Positions 1 to 9,175 of a DNA stretch of 64,000 bases are shown piece by piece (positions within the stretch are counted from its first letter, which is position 1; each line of letters begins with the position of its first letter). The position numbers were made by a program, and so were the translations under genes. The notes beneath the pieces are model-generated. The model worked only from the letters and a program-made list of their open reading frames with translations. It did not search any database and was not told where the DNA came from. The stretch is from Cyanobium gracile PCC 6307 (GTDB taxonomy: Bacteria; Cyanobacteriota; Cyanobacteriia; PCC-6307; Cyanobiaceae): the NCBI RefSeq assembly GCF_000316515.1, contig NC_019675.1, forward strand, positions 3,036,001-3,100,000, read 5' to 3'.

Positions 1-375
1 GCGGAAGCGGACGCCGTCAATGCCGGCGAAAACGAACAGGCCCTTGGGCAGATCGGGCATCTGGGTGACGATCAGCCCCCCCACCTGGGCCATGGCCTCG
101 ACGATCAGGACGCCTGGCATCAGGGGCCGGCCGGGGAAATGGCCCTGGAACTGGGGCTCGTTGAAGGTGACGTTCTTGAGGGCCACCGCCCGCTGGCCGG
201 GGACGTACTCCACCACCCGATCCACCAGGGCGAAGGGATAGCGGTGGGGGAGCAGGTTGAGGATCTGTTCGCTGCTGAGCACCACGGCCCGGGCCGTGTC
301 CGCTGCGGGGCCAGCGGGCGTGGCGTGGGATGCGGCCGAGGCGGCCTCGGGAGCGGCGGAGGGAAGAACGGTCAA
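1..375 (-). CDS. fabZ: 3-hydroxyacyl-ACP dehydratase FabZ (3' end outside window)
   Basis: Dehydrates 3-hydroxyacyl-ACP in type II fatty acid synthesis in the cytoplasm. The first 125 residues are visible. The catalytic His lies in [14 protein letters not shown] (about residue 44) and the catalytic Glu in [12 protein letters not shown] (about residue 93), both typical of FabZ. I chose the TTG at 375 because it lies 4 nt after the lpxC stop; this leaves an Ala/Pro-rich leader of about 30 residues, so a GTG at 285 or 282 is a real alternative. It is last of the visible genes in a minus-strand run with purC, bamA and lpxC, the usual cyanobacterial lipid A / fatty acid neighbourhood. The gene runs off the window start. 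Confidence 0.9.
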   Translation of the reverse strand, partial: MTVLPSAAPEAASAASHATPAGPAADTARAVVLSSEQILNLLPHRYPFALVDRVVEYVPGQRAVALKNVTFNEPQFQGHFPGRPLMPGVLIVEAMAQVGGLIVTQMPDLPKGLFVFAGIDGVRFR

Positions 376-379
376 GGAT

Positions 380-1252
380 TCAGTGGGTCGGTACGGGTAC
401 GGTCAGGTGGGGCGCCTGGGCCGCAAGGGCCGCGGCCATGGCGGTGTGCAGGCCATGGGAACCGCGGTAGGCAAAGACATGGGCCCGCGGCAGGCCCACC
501 AACGCCAGATCTCCCAGCAGGTCCAGCAGCTTATGGCGCACCGGTTCGTCGGCGAAGCGCAGGGGCGGATTCAGCCAGTCGTCTCCATCACAGACCAGGG
601 CGTTGTCGAGGGCGCCGCCGCGGATCAGGCCCGCGGCCAGCAGCTGTTCCACCTGCTCCCGGAAGCCGAAGGTGCGGGCCGGGGCGATCTCTGCCACGAA
701 GCGCTCCGGCGTGAGATCGAGGGCATAGAGCTGGCGGCCGATGGCCGCCTGGGGAAACTCGATCGCCGCCGCCAGGCGCAGGCGCTCGCTCGGCAGCGCC
801 GCGACGAACCCCAGCCCCTGGCCGAGGGTGAGGGGCAGCGGCGGCAACGGGGGCTCGAGGCGCTCGCCCCGGTCGCTGAGCCCCGCCTCGGCGATCGCCT
901 CCACCCAGGGCAGGCCGGAGCCGTCGAGCAGAGGGATCTCCTCCCCTTCCACCCACAGTTCCGCCTGGCTCACCCCGGTGCCGGCCAGGGCCGCCAGCAG
1001 ATGCTCCACCGTTGCCAGGCGGCGCTCACCCACCTGCAGGCAGGTGCACAGGCGGGTGTCACTGACCTGGGTGGGGCCGAGGCGCTGCATCGGGAGCTCC
1101 GGGGCGTCCAGCCAGCCCAGCCAGTAGCCCGGCCGCTCCGAGGGGCCGAGGCGGACCCGGGAGACGGCACCGCTGTGCAGCCCGACCCCGGAGCGCTCCA
1201 CGCTGGAGCGGAGGGTCCAGGCCTGGCGATAGTCACTGGGCCAGCTGGTCAC
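380..1252 (-). CDS. lpxC: UDP-3-O-acyl-N-acetylglucosamine deacetylase LpxC
   Basis: Zinc amidase that removes the N-acyl group of UDP-3-O-acyl-GlcNAc, the committed step of lipid A synthesis. About 290 residues. The zinc ligands are visible: His in TVEHLLAAL (about residue 84), and His and Asp in HKLLDLLGD (about 240 and 244). The general-acid His is in [10 protein letters not shown] longer frame opens at 1288 but would overlap bamA by 37 nt. The GTG at 1252 shares one base with the bamA TAG stop (TAGTG) and gives the normal family N-terminus, so I chose it. Translation is probably coupled to bamA upstream and fabZ downstream. Confidence 0.95.
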   Translation of the reverse strand: MTSWPSDYRQAWTLRSSVERSGVGLHSGAVSRVRLGPSERPGYWLGWLDAPELPMQRLGPTQVSDTRLCTCLQVGERRLATVEHLLAALAGTGVSQAELWVEGEEIPLLDGSGLPWVEAIAEAGLSDRGERLEPPLPPLPLTLGQGLGFVAALPSERLRLAAAIEFPQAAIGRQLYALDLTPERFVAEIAPARTFGFREQVEQLLAAGLIRGGALDNALVCDGDDWLNPPLRFADEPVRHKLLDLLGDLALVGLPRAHVFAYRGSHGLHTAMAAALAAQAPHLTVPVPTH

Positions 1253-3663
1253 TAGAACTTCCAGCCCACGCCGAGGTTGAAGCGCCACTCGCCGGTGAAG
1301 TCCTGGCTGGCCACCTCCAGGCGCAGCGGACCGACGGGGGTGGTGACGATCAGGCCGGTGCCGATCGAGAAGCCGGAGCCCGGCTTGTTGAGCAGGCCGC
1401 CGAGGTTGCCCGGCACCTTCGCCTGGCTGCCGAAGGTGGTGCCACCGTCGATGAATAGCTCGCCGCTGACGATGCTGAACAGGGGGAAGCGGTATTCGAT
1501 CGTGGCCTCGCCGAAGCTGCGGCCGACGCCCAGATCGCAGTCGAAGTAGCCCCGCACCGAGTTGCCGCCGCCCAGGCAGAAGGCCTCATAGGGCGGTAGG
1601 TCGCCGATCACCGTGCCGGCGGACACCTGGAAGGCCAGGGCCTGCTTGCAGTCCTCGGTTTCGCCGGCCTTCGGCCGGCAGCCCTTGTAGAACTTCAGCC
1701 AGCGCACCGGGATGTAGTGGGTGAAGCTGCCCCGGATCCGGTTGAAGGTGGGGGAATCGGGGCCCACCGAGAAGAACTGCTCGGTGCCGATGCTGAGGAA
1801 GTTGCCCTGGGTGGGGTTGCGGGGATCGTTCAGGGTGCTCATCGTCGCCGCCAGCCGCAGGCCCACCAGCTGGTTGCGGGCCGCGCAGTTGAAGGCCACG
1901 CAGATGAACGAACTGGTGGGGGCGGCCAGCAGCGAGGTGGCCTCGTTCGGGGTGGCCAGAGCGAAGCGGCGGGAGGTGCCCGAGAAGTCCATCGGCGTCG
2001 CCACCTGGCCGGTCAGCCCCAGCAGCACGGTCCAGGGTGCCCGCTTGAAGGGGTTGCCGCCGTTGAGGGGACGCACGAACTGAACGTTGGCCCCGACGCG
2101 CTGGATCAGCACGCTGTTGCCGTCGAACTGGAACCAGCTGAGGTTCTGGCCGCTGGTCTCGGCGGCGATGCGGGCCGCCGTCACCGACGGGAAAACGTCG
2201 AGGAGGGGGTTGAACGGCGAGAAGATGTTGTAGGCGACCTCGGTGCCCGGGGCCTGGTAGAAGTCGGAGACGGTGAAGAAGTTGCCGTTGTTCTGGCTCT
2301 GGAACACCTGGGGGGCGTCCCGGCTGACGAAGGCCTTGAAGCGGAAGGCAGTCCGGTACTTGTCCCCCTTGATCCAGGGGTCGCTGAAGGAGATGTCGGC
2401 CAGGCCGCCGAACTGGCCGTAGGTGAAGCTGGTGGAGAGGTCCCAGGCCCGGCCGAACAGGTTGCTGTCCTGCACCTGGATCTGGCCGAAGACCCCCTGG
2501 CTCTGGCTGTAGCCCAGACCCCCCGACAGAGACCCGGTCGATTGCTCGACCACCCCCAGCACGATCACCACCGAGCCGGGATCCTCCGGTTCGGGACGCA
2601 GGGTCACCTTGACGTCGCTGAACAGGCCGGTGCCGTAGAGACGCTTGAGGTCGTCCTCCAGGTTGCGGCGGTTGAAGATCTCGCCGGTCTTGATGGAGAT
2701 CTCCCGGGTGATCACCCATTCCTTGGTCTTGCCCTTGATCGGCTGGCCCTTGTCGTTGGTGGCCGATCCCTCCTTGTTGAGGAACTGGACCTCCACGCCC
2801 TTAACGGTCCCCTGGCGCACCAGCAGCTGCACGTCGCCGTCGGGGCCGATCCGGGAGGGGCCGGTGACGCGGGCCAGGGAGAAGCCCTGATCGGCGTACC
2901 ACTTCTGCAGCTCCTGCATGCGGCCCTGCAGGGTCACCAGGTTGAGGGTCTTGCCGTAATCGCCGGCGAAGGTCTCCTGCACCACGGTCTCCGGCACCTT
3001 GGCGTCAGCCGGATCCAGGCTCACCTTGGTGAGCACGGGGTTGGGCACCACCGAGACCACCAGCCGCACCCCCAGGGGGCCGTCCTGGGGCTGGATGCGC
3101 ACATCGGAGAACCAGCCGGTGGCGTAGATGGCCTGCAGGTCCGTTTCCAGCTCGCTGCGGGTGATGGCGTTGCCGGGGGTGACCACCATGGCGGCATAGG
3201 CTGCCAGCTCGAGCCGTTCACGCTCGGGGTGGTCAGCGAGGCCTTCGATCACCACCTCACTGATCAGCACCCGGGGTTCGGCCGAGGCGGAGGGAGCGGG
3301 AGCCGGCGCCAGGGAAGGCCTGCCGGGCCGATCGTCGCTGGCGGCGGGCGGGCCGGGGGTGGCCCCGGGGGTGGCGGTCGGTGCCGGTGCCGGAGCGGGG
3401 GCCGGGGCCGGGCTGGCGCCGGGGGCGGGCGTCGCCGGGGCCGCCCCCGCCGGCGGGGTGGCGTCCGCAGGGCCCGCGAAGGGATCGGCGCCGGCTTGGG
3501 CCACGGTGCCGGTGGGGGGCTGGCCCTGGCCGGGGGGACTTTCGGCGGCCCGGGCCTGGCCACCGGCCAGCAGCAGGGCCACCAGGAGAGGAAGGGAGGC
3601 GGTCGCCGCCCTGGGCGTGACGCTTCGAAGGATGTGGGGCCTGCCGAGGCGAACGCCAATCAT
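1252..3663 (-). CDS. bamA: Omp85/BamA outer-membrane protein assembly factor
   Basis: Inserts beta-barrel proteins into the outer membrane. The 803-residue protein has an N-terminal signal segment (about 20-40, hydrophobic, ending AARA or AGGQARA). A long Pro/Ala-rich low-complexity stretch follows (about 40-125), then three POTRA-like repeats (about 128-370, with the recurrent LYATGWFSDV / LYGTGLFSDV motif) and a C-terminal bacterial surface antigen barrel ending in an aromatic residue (VGWKF), the usual outer-membrane barrel signature. Three POTRAs is the cyanobacterial Omp85 architecture. It sits 44 nt after purC and overlaps lpxC by one base, so assembly and lipid A functions are co-transcribed. 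Confidence 0.95.
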   Translation of the reverse strand: MIGVRLGRPHILRSVTPRAATASLPLLVALLLAGGQARAAESPPGQGQPPTGTVAQAGADPFAGPADATPPAGAAPATPAPGASPAPAPAPAPAPTATPGATPGPPAASDDRPGRPSLAPAPAPSASAEPRVLISEVVIEGLADHPERERLELAAYAAMVVTPGNAITRSELETDLQAIYATGWFSDVRIQPQDGPLGVRLVVSVVPNPVLTKVSLDPADAKVPETVVQETFAGDYGKTLNLVTLQGRMQELQKWYADQGFSLARVTGPSRIGPDGDVQLLVRQGTVKGVEVQFLNKEGSATNDKGQPIKGKTKEWVITREISIKTGEIFNRRNLEDDLKRLYGTGLFSDVKVTLRPEPEDPGSVVIVLGVVEQSTGSLSGGLGYSQSQGVFGQIQVQDSNLFGRAWDLSTSFTYGQFGGLADISFSDPWIKGDKYRTAFRFKAFVSRDAPQVFQSQNNGNFFTVSDFYQAPGTEVAYNIFSPFNPLLDVFPSVTAARIAAETSGQNLSWFQFDGNSVLIQRVGANVQFVRPLNGGNPFKRAPWTVLLGLTGQVATPMDFSGTSRRFALATPNEATSLLAAPTSSFICVAFNCAARNQLVGLRLAATMSTLNDPRNPTQGNFLSIGTEQFFSVGPDSPTFNRIRGSFTHYIPVRWLKFYKGCRPKAGETEDCKQALAFQVSAGTVIGDLPPYEAFCLGGGNSVRGYFDCDLGVGRSFGEATIEYRFPLFSIVSGELFIDGGTTFGSQAKVPGNLGGLLNKPGSGFSIGTGLIVTTPVGPLRLEVASQDFTGEWRFNLGVGWKF

Positions 3664-3707
3664 GGATGTCGTCTGCAGAGCGGCCAGGCCGCAAAATCCC
3701 GCTGACC

Positions 3708-4466
3708 TTACCCGTAGACCCGTGGTTCAGGACAGACCCCTTGGACCCGTTTGAGGACCTCCCCGTAGGCCTCGACAACGCCGCCCAGGTCCTGTCGGAA
3801 TCGATCCTTGTCCAGGATCCGCTCCTGGGCATCGCTCACCGACCGTTTCCAGAGGCGGCAGGTGTCGGGGCTGATCTCGTCCGCCACCACCAGGGTGTGG
3901 TCGGCGGTGAACCCCAGTTCGATCTTGAAATCCACCAGTTCGAGCTCCACCCGGGCGAAGAGATCGCGCAGGACGTCGTTGACGCGGAAGGCCAGTTTCC
4001 GGATTGCCTCCAGCTGGTCGGGGGTGAGCAGCTGCAGTCGCTCCAGCCGGGCTTCGCTGAGCAGGGGGTCACCCAGGGCGTCGTCCTTGTAGTACAGGTC
4101 GAGCAAGGGCGGGTCCAGGGGGGTGCCCGCCGCCATCGGCATCTGGCGGCAGAGGGAACCGGCGGCGACGTTCCGCACCACCACCTCCACCGGCACCACC
4201 CGCACCGGCCGCACCATCATCCAGTGCTCCCCGTGCAGTCCCAGGTAGTGCGTGGGCACCCCCAGCCTGTCCAGGTGTTCGAACAGCAGGGCCGAAATCC
4301 GACAGTTCAGGGCCCCCTTGCCGAGGAGCTGGGCCTTCTTGAGGGCATTGAAGGCCGTGGCGTCGTCCTTGTACTCGACGGCCACCACGTCGTTCCGGTC
4401 GGTGGCGTACACCCGCTTCGCCTTGCCTTCGTAGAGGAGGGGGCCGGTGGCAGGGGAGCGGGTCAT
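3708..4466 (-). CDS. purC: Phosphoribosylaminoimidazole-succinocarboxamide synthase (SAICAR synthetase)
   Basis: Condenses CAIR with aspartate using ATP in de novo purine synthesis. The 252-residue length matches bacterial PurC. The N-terminal [12 protein letters not shown], the [16 protein letters not shown] segment and the IKLGFTAD-like block (here [20 protein letters not shown]) are family signatures. An upstream in-frame extension to 4613 is not PurC-like. The ATG at 4466 overlaps the stop of the preceding gene (ATGA), which fixes the start. It is divergent from purD, so two purine genes flank the uncharacterised gene at 4463-5638. Confidence 0.95.
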   Translation of the reverse strand: MTRSPATGPLLYEGKAKRVYATDRNDVVAVEYKDDATAFNALKKAQLLGKGALNCRISALLFEHLDRLGVPTHYLGLHGEHWMMVRPVRVVPVEVVVRNVAAGSLCRQMPMAAGTPLDPPLLDLYYKDDALGDPLLSEARLERLQLLTPDQLEAIRKLAFRVNDVLRDLFARVELELVDFKIELGFTADHTLVVADEISPDTCRLWKRSVSDAQERILDKDRFRQDLGGVVEAYGEVLKRVQGVCPEPRVYG

Positions 4467-5638
4467 GGGGCAGGGGAAGGGGTCGGGGCCGGAGTCGGGG
4501 CCGGCTCCGGAAGATCGGCGGCGTGGCCGCCCGGATCCCGGGGGGAGCGCAGCCGGATCTCCAGCTGGCGGGTGCGCGGCGCCGCCGCGGGATCCTCGCG
4601 CCGCCAGCGCCATTCGCCGTAGGCGTCATCGATGCGCCCGCTGAGCCGGAGGCGTCGGGCCACGGCCCGATCCGACGGCAGGGCGGCCTGGGTGTCCAGC
4701 AGCTCCGCCACCAGCCCCCAGGCGCCCGCCGCCGCCGCCTGCTCCAGGGCCGCCTCCAGCAGGGCCTCCCGCTGGGCCGCCGGCAGCTTCGCCAGCATTC
4801 CCACCGCCTGCTGCAGGCGCAGGGCCCCCGCCAGGCCGCCCTGGCGGGCCGGGACCAGCAGTTCGCCGCCGACCCGGGGGAAGCCCCGCGATTCCAGGTG
4901 CAGGGCCAGCAGCTCCAGGGCCGGACGGCTGATGACGGTGCCGTCCTCCCGGCGCTGCAGCGGCAGGGCGATGGCCTCGAGGGAGGTGCCGCTCTCCTTC
5001 CTCAGCCGCTCCAGGGCCAGGGCCGCCCGGCGGTGGTCCAGCCCGGCGGCGGCGGCCCGCCACTGCAGCTGCAGCCACTGCACCCGCTCCGCTCCGGCGG
5101 CCGGCCCGAAGCGATTGAGCACGTCCATGGCCTCGCTGGGCGCCCGGCAGCTGAGCAGCACATCGGCGTTGGCCAGCACCACCTCCAGGGGCTGGGGGGC
5201 CGGATGGAGCGTCAGCAGGCGCTGCTGCAGCTGCCGCAGGCGCTCGAGCTGATCGGCATCGGCGCTCTGCCGGCAGGCCGCGTCGAGCTGCTCGAGATCC
5301 CCATCACGGAGCAGGTCGGCGAATTCCGAGTCGCTGAGCAGGGGCGGCGGCTCCACTTCAGCCTCGGCCGTGGGCTCCGCCGGCCCGCTGGGGCTGCCCT
5401 CACTGGCGGGGGGCGTCACCGCCGCTGGGGCGGCGGGCGCCGGTGCCGCTGAAGGGCCGGGGGCCGCGGCACGGGCTGCAGCCGGCCCGATCCCCGGGAG
5501 CACACCCATCAAGGACAGGGCGCCGAGGACACCCAGAACGGACCAGCCGCGGCTCCGCCGGAGCGCCGGCGGGCCGGAGGTCGGGCCGGATCCGCTGGGC
5601 GGGACGGCGGTCGAGGCGGCGGTCGGGGAGAATGGCAA
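4463..5638 (-). CDS. Uncharacterised exported, helical-repeat-like protein
   Basis: I do not recognise a named family. From the TTG at 5638 it is about 391 residues; the frame opens at 5695 and the exact start is uncertain, since no clear ribosome site is seen. It carries a hydrophobic signal or anchor segment ([18 protein letters not shown], roughly 30-50), then an Ala/Pro-rich linker. An Ala/Leu/Arg-rich helical body follows, with repeated [14 protein letters not shown] and [15 protein letters not shown]-type segments that suggest TPR or solenoid folds, and a Pro/Ala C-terminal tail. The last 4 nt overlap the purC start (ATGA), so it leads the purC-bamA-lpxC-fabZ run. A periplasmic or membrane-attached role beside BamA is plausible but is inference from context only. 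Confidence 0.7.
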   Translation of the reverse strand: MPFSPTAASTAVPPSGSGPTSGPPALRRSRGWSVLGVLGALSLMGVLPGIGPAAARAAAPGPSAAPAPAAPAAVTPPASEGSPSGPAEPTAEAEVEPPPLLSDSEFADLLRDGDLEQLDAACRQSADADQLERLRQLQQRLLTLHPAPQPLEVVLANADVLLSCRAPSEAMDVLNRFGPAAGAERVQWLQLQWRAAAAGLDHRRAALALERLRKESGTSLEAIALPLQRREDGTVISRPALELLALHLESRGFPRVGGELLVPARQGGLAGALRLQQAVGMLAKLPAAQREALLEAALEQAAAAGAWGLVAELLDTQAALPSDRAVARRLRLSGRIDDAYGEWRWRREDPAAAPRTRQLEIRLRSPRDPGGHAADLPEPAPTPAPTPSPAP

Positions 5639-5750
5639 AGGGGAGTGGCAGCAAGGCTGGTGAGGGCGACCGGTGCAGCACCCGCGCCGCCGCACAACCT
5701 AGGGGAGCTCTCCTCCCTGATCCACCCCCCTTCCGCGTCCCCTCCGCCCG

Positions 5751-7109
5751 ATGGCCCCGTTGACCGTTACCGACCCTTCCCCCCCGTCCCCGGTGCCGGC
5801 CCGGATCCTGGTGGTGGGTGGCGGTGGCCGCGAGAACGCCCTGGGCTGGGCCCTGGCGCGCTGCCCGGGGGTCGAGCAGGTGCTGGTGGCCCCCGGCAAC
5901 GGCGGCACCACCGCCCTGGCGGGCTGCGGCCAGCTGGCCATCGCCGAGAGCGACCATGGCGCCCTGGCGGCGGCCTGCCGCGCGCACGCCATCGACCTGG
6001 TGGTGGTGGGCCCGGAAGCGCCCCTGGCCGCCGGCCTGGCGGACCGGCTGCGGTCGGAGGGGCTGGCGGTCTTCGGCCCCGGTGCCGACGGGGCCCTGCT
6101 GGAGGCCAGCAAGCGCTGGGCCAAGGACCTGATGCAGGAAGCGGGCGTGCCCACGGCGGGGTACTGGGCGGCGACGGATCGCCAGCAGGCCCTGGAGGCG
6201 CTTGAGCGCCATGGCCGCCCCCTGGTGGTGAAGGCCGATGGCCTGGCTGCCGGCAAGGGCGTGACGGTGGCCGACAGCCTTGAGCAGTGCCGCGACGCCA
6301 TTGAGGAGGTGTTCGCGGGCCGCTTCCAGAGCGCCGCCCCCGGTGAAGCCGCCGCCCCCCCCTCCCTGGTGCTGGAGGAGCGTCTGCACGGCCCGGAGGT
6401 GTCGGTGTTCGCCCTCACCGACGGCCGCTCCATGGTGCTGCTGCCCCCGGCCCAGGACCACAAGCGCATCGGCGAGGGGGACACGGGGCCGAACACCGGC
6501 GGCATGGGGGCCTACGCCCCCGCCCGGCTGCTGGATGCGGCTGGGCAGGAGCAGGTGCGCCAGCGGGTGCTGGAGCCGATCCTGGCGGCCCTGCGGGCCC
6601 GGGGCATCGACTATCGCGGCGTGATCTTCGCCGGCCTGATGCTCACCGAGGCCGGCCTGCGGGTGATCGAGTTCAACTGCCGCTTCGGGGATCCGGAGTG
6701 CGAGACCCTGATGCCCCTGCTCGGCCCGGAACTGGCTCGGGTGCTGCTGGCCTGCGCCACCGGCCGCCTGGCGGAGGCGCCTCCGTTGACGATCGAGCCC
6801 CGCTGCAGCGCCTGCGTGATCGCGGCCGCCGAGGGCTATCCCGGCGAGGTGCGTCGCGGTGATCCGATCCACGGCGACCTGGGAGACGACCCTGACCTGC
6901 AGCTGTTCCATGCCGGCAGTCGCCGCACCGAGGCGGGCCCTGTGGTCACGGCGGGCGGCCGGGTGCTGGCGGTGGTGGCCCAGGCCGACGACTTCGACAC
7001 GGCCTTCGAGCGGGCCTATGACGGCCTGAGTCGGGTGGGTTTCGAGGGCATGGTCTACCGCCGCGACATCGGCCACCAGGTGCGGTCGCGACGCCCGGCC
7101 CTGCCATGA
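5751..7109 (+). CDS. purD: Phosphoribosylamine-glycine ligase
   Basis: ATP-grasp enzyme that joins phosphoribosylamine to glycine in purine synthesis. The 452 residues include ILVVGGGGRENALGWAL at the N-terminus, the ATP-grasp core (KADGLAAGKGVTVAD, about 163-178), the PAQDHKRIGEGDTGPNTGGMG block and the metal-binding EFNCRFGDPE segment near 305-315, all typical of PurD. The stop overlaps the start of nblS by 4 nt (ATGA), implying translational coupling. The purD-nblS-kaiC gene order is, as far as I recall, common in marine picocyanobacteria. Confidence 0.97.
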   Translation: MAPLTVTDPSPPSPVPARILVVGGGGRENALGWALARCPGVEQVLVAPGNGGTTALAGCGQLAIAESDHGALAAACRAHAIDLVVVGPEAPLAAGLADRLRSEGLAVFGPGADGALLEASKRWAKDLMQEAGVPTAGYWAATDRQQALEALERHGRPLVVKADGLAAGKGVTVADSLEQCRDAIEEVFAGRFQSAAPGEAAAPPSLVLEERLHGPEVSVFALTDGRSMVLLPPAQDHKRIGEGDTGPNTGGMGAYAPARLLDAAGQEQVRQRVLEPILAALRARGIDYRGVIFAGLMLTEAGLRVIEFNCRFGDPECETLMPLLGPELARVLLACATGRLAEAPPLTIEPRCSACVIAAAEGYPGEVRRGDPIHGDLGDDPDLQLFHAGSRRTEAGPVVTAGGRVLAVVAQADDFDTAFERAYDGLSRVGFEGMVYRRDIGHQVRSRRPALP

Positions 7110-9160
7110 CCCCCTCCGCTTCCAGCCCCACCCTGGGCGGCACCGAGGCCGCCGGCTCCTACAGCCTCTGGCGGGCGCGCCTGCAGCGCTGGTGGGCCGA
7201 GTTCAGCCTCCAGACCAAACTGCTGGCGGTCGCCACCCTCGTGGTGAGCCTGCTGATGACGGGCATCACCTTCCTGGCCCTCAACGGCATCCAGCGCGAT
7301 GCCCGGATGAGCGACACCCGCTTCGCCCGGGATCTCGGGCTGCTGCTGTCGGCCAACGTCACCCCCCTGGTGGCGGAGGGCAACGACCGCGAACTGGCTT
7401 CGGTGGCCGAACGGTTCTGGCAGTCCAGCCGCAGCCTCCGCTACATCTTCTTCGCCGATTCCGACGGGGTGATCTACCTCGGCATCCCGATGGGCGGCAG
7501 CACCGGCATGGGTGAGCGCGTGCTCAGCCGGCGCCTGGAGCTGCCGGCCGACATCCAGCGCCGCCCCGACAATCCCCTGATCCGCCAGCACCTCACGCCG
7601 GCCGGCCAGGTCACCGACGTGTTCGTGCCGATGGTGAGCGACGGACGCTACCTGGGGGTGGTGGCCCTGGGCATCAACCCCAACGAGACGCTCCTGGCCA
7701 GCGCCGCCCTCACCCGGGAGGTGACGGTGGCGGTGTTCATCTCGATCTGGGTGCTGGTGATCCTGGGTTCGGTGTTCAACGCCCTCACCATCACCCAGCC
7801 GGTGAAGGAGCTGCTGCGGGGGGTGCGATCGATCGCCGGGGGCAACTTCGAGACCCGCATCGCCCTGCCGGTGGGGGGCGAGCTGGGGGAGCTGCTCAAC
7901 GGGTTCAACACCATGGCCTCCCAGCTGGAGGTCTACAAGGCCGCCAACATCGAGGAGCTCACCGCCGCCCAGGTGAAGCAGCAGTCCCTGATCGCCACCA
8001 TGGCTGACGGTGCCGTGCTGCTCGATGCCGAGGGGCGGATCGTGCTGGCCAACCCCACCGCCCGCCGGCTGTTCCGCTGGGAGGGTCGCAACCTGGAGGC
8101 CAGCGACCTGGAAGCCGAGCTGCCGGACCGGCTGGCAATGGAGCTGCACGTTCCCCTCGCGAGCCTGATCAGCAGCGAGCGGGACACCACCGAGGTGCGC
8201 TGCAGCTTCGGGGATCCCCCCCGCACCCTGCGCATCGTGCTGCAGTCGGTGCGGGATGCCAGCGGCGAAACCCTCAAGGGCATCGCCATGACGATCCAGG
8301 ACCTCACCCGGGAGGTGGAGCTGAACGCCGCCCAGAGCCGCTTCATCAGCAACGTATCCCACGAGCTGCGCACCCCCCTGTGCAACATCAAGAGCTACGT
8401 GGAGACGCTCCATGACATGGGCGACCTGCTCAGCGCCGACCAGCAGAAGGAGTTCCTGAGCATCGCCAATGCCGAGACCGACCGGCTTTCCCGTTTGGTC
8501 ACCGACGTGCTCGATCTCTCACGGCTGGAGTCCGACCGGGTCTGGCAGCTGGAGCCCATGGACCTGGCGCCGGCGATCGAGCAGACCCTGCGCACCTACC
8601 GGCTCAATGCCGAGGAGAAGGGGGTGACGCTGCTCTTCACCGGGGATCAGCACCTGCCCCGGGTGCGGGGCAACTGGGACCTGCTGCTGCAGGTGTTCGA
8701 CAACCTGGTGGGCAATGCCCTCAAGTTCACCCGCAGCGGCGGCCAGCTGCTGCTGCGCGCCTATCCCTGGCCCGACCACTGCCCGCTGGATCCCGCCGGC
8801 GGACCGGACGACCATCCCGCCTGCACTCTCACCTCGCGACTGCCGCGGCTGCGGGTGGAGATCGCCGACACCGGCTGCGGCATCTCCGAGGCCGACCAGG
8901 CGCGGATCTTCGAGCGCTTCTTCCGGGTCGAGAACGCCGTGCATACCGAGGCCGGCACCGGGCTGGGACTCTCGATCGTGCGGGGCATCCTCGAGAAGCA
9001 CGGCAGCTTGGCCCGGATGGCCAGCGAGCCCGGGGTGGGCACCACCTTCTGGTTCGACCTGCCCCTGGAGGAGGCCGACGGTGATGAACTCCGGGTCCAG
9101 GCGGAGCGGTCGGCCTCCCTGGCTGACATCGAAGCGGAGCGAAGAATCCCCGTGAGCTGA
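7106..9160 (+). CDS. nblS: NblS/Hik33-type membrane sensor histidine kinase
   Basis: Membrane histidine kinase of the NblS/Hik33 (DspA) family, which in cyanobacteria controls responses to high light, nutrient limitation and cold, acting through RpaB-type regulators. The 684 residues show TM1 (about 38-60), an extracytoplasmic sensor loop, TM2 (about 209-230), HAMP, a PAS domain (about 290-400), HisKA with the phosphoacceptor His419 in FISNVSHELRTPL, and an HATPase domain with N (DNLVGNALKF), G1 (DTGCGIS) and G2 (GTGLGLS) boxes. It overlaps purD by 4 nt and converges on kaiC with 15 nt between stops. The full domain order makes the family call strong; the named physiology is transferred from homologues. 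Confidence 0.92.
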   Translation: MTPSASSPTLGGTEAAGSYSLWRARLQRWWAEFSLQTKLLAVATLVVSLLMTGITFLALNGIQRDARMSDTRFARDLGLLLSANVTPLVAEGNDRELASVAERFWQSSRSLRYIFFADSDGVIYLGIPMGGSTGMGERVLSRRLELPADIQRRPDNPLIRQHLTPAGQVTDVFVPMVSDGRYLGVVALGINPNETLLASAALTREVTVAVFISIWVLVILGSVFNALTITQPVKELLRGVRSIAGGNFETRIALPVGGELGELLNGFNTMASQLEVYKAANIEELTAAQVKQQSLIATMADGAVLLDAEGRIVLANPTARRLFRWEGRNLEASDLEAELPDRLAMELHVPLASLISSERDTTEVRCSFGDPPRTLRIVLQSVRDASGETLKGIAMTIQDLTREVELNAAQSRFISNVSHELRTPLCNIKSYVETLHDMGDLLSADQQKEFLSIANAETDRLSRLVTDVLDLSRLESDRVWQLEPMDLAPAIEQTLRTYRLNAEEKGVTLLFTGDQHLPRVRGNWDLLLQVFDNLVGNALKFTRSGGQLLLRAYPWPDHCPLDPAGGPDDHPACTLTSRLPRLRVEIADTGCGISEADQARIFERFFRVENAVHTEAGTGLGLSIVRGILEKHGSLARMASEPGVGTTFWFDLPLEEADGDELRVQAERSASLADIEAERRIPVS

Positions 9161-9175
9161 GCCGGCGCTCCGGGT

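Noticed and set aside
1717-3705. 662-residue plus-strand frame opposite bamA
   Set aside because: It is an antisense shadow produced by GC-rich codon bias; its composition is His/Val/Gly-rich nonsense, while the minus strand gives a full Omp85.
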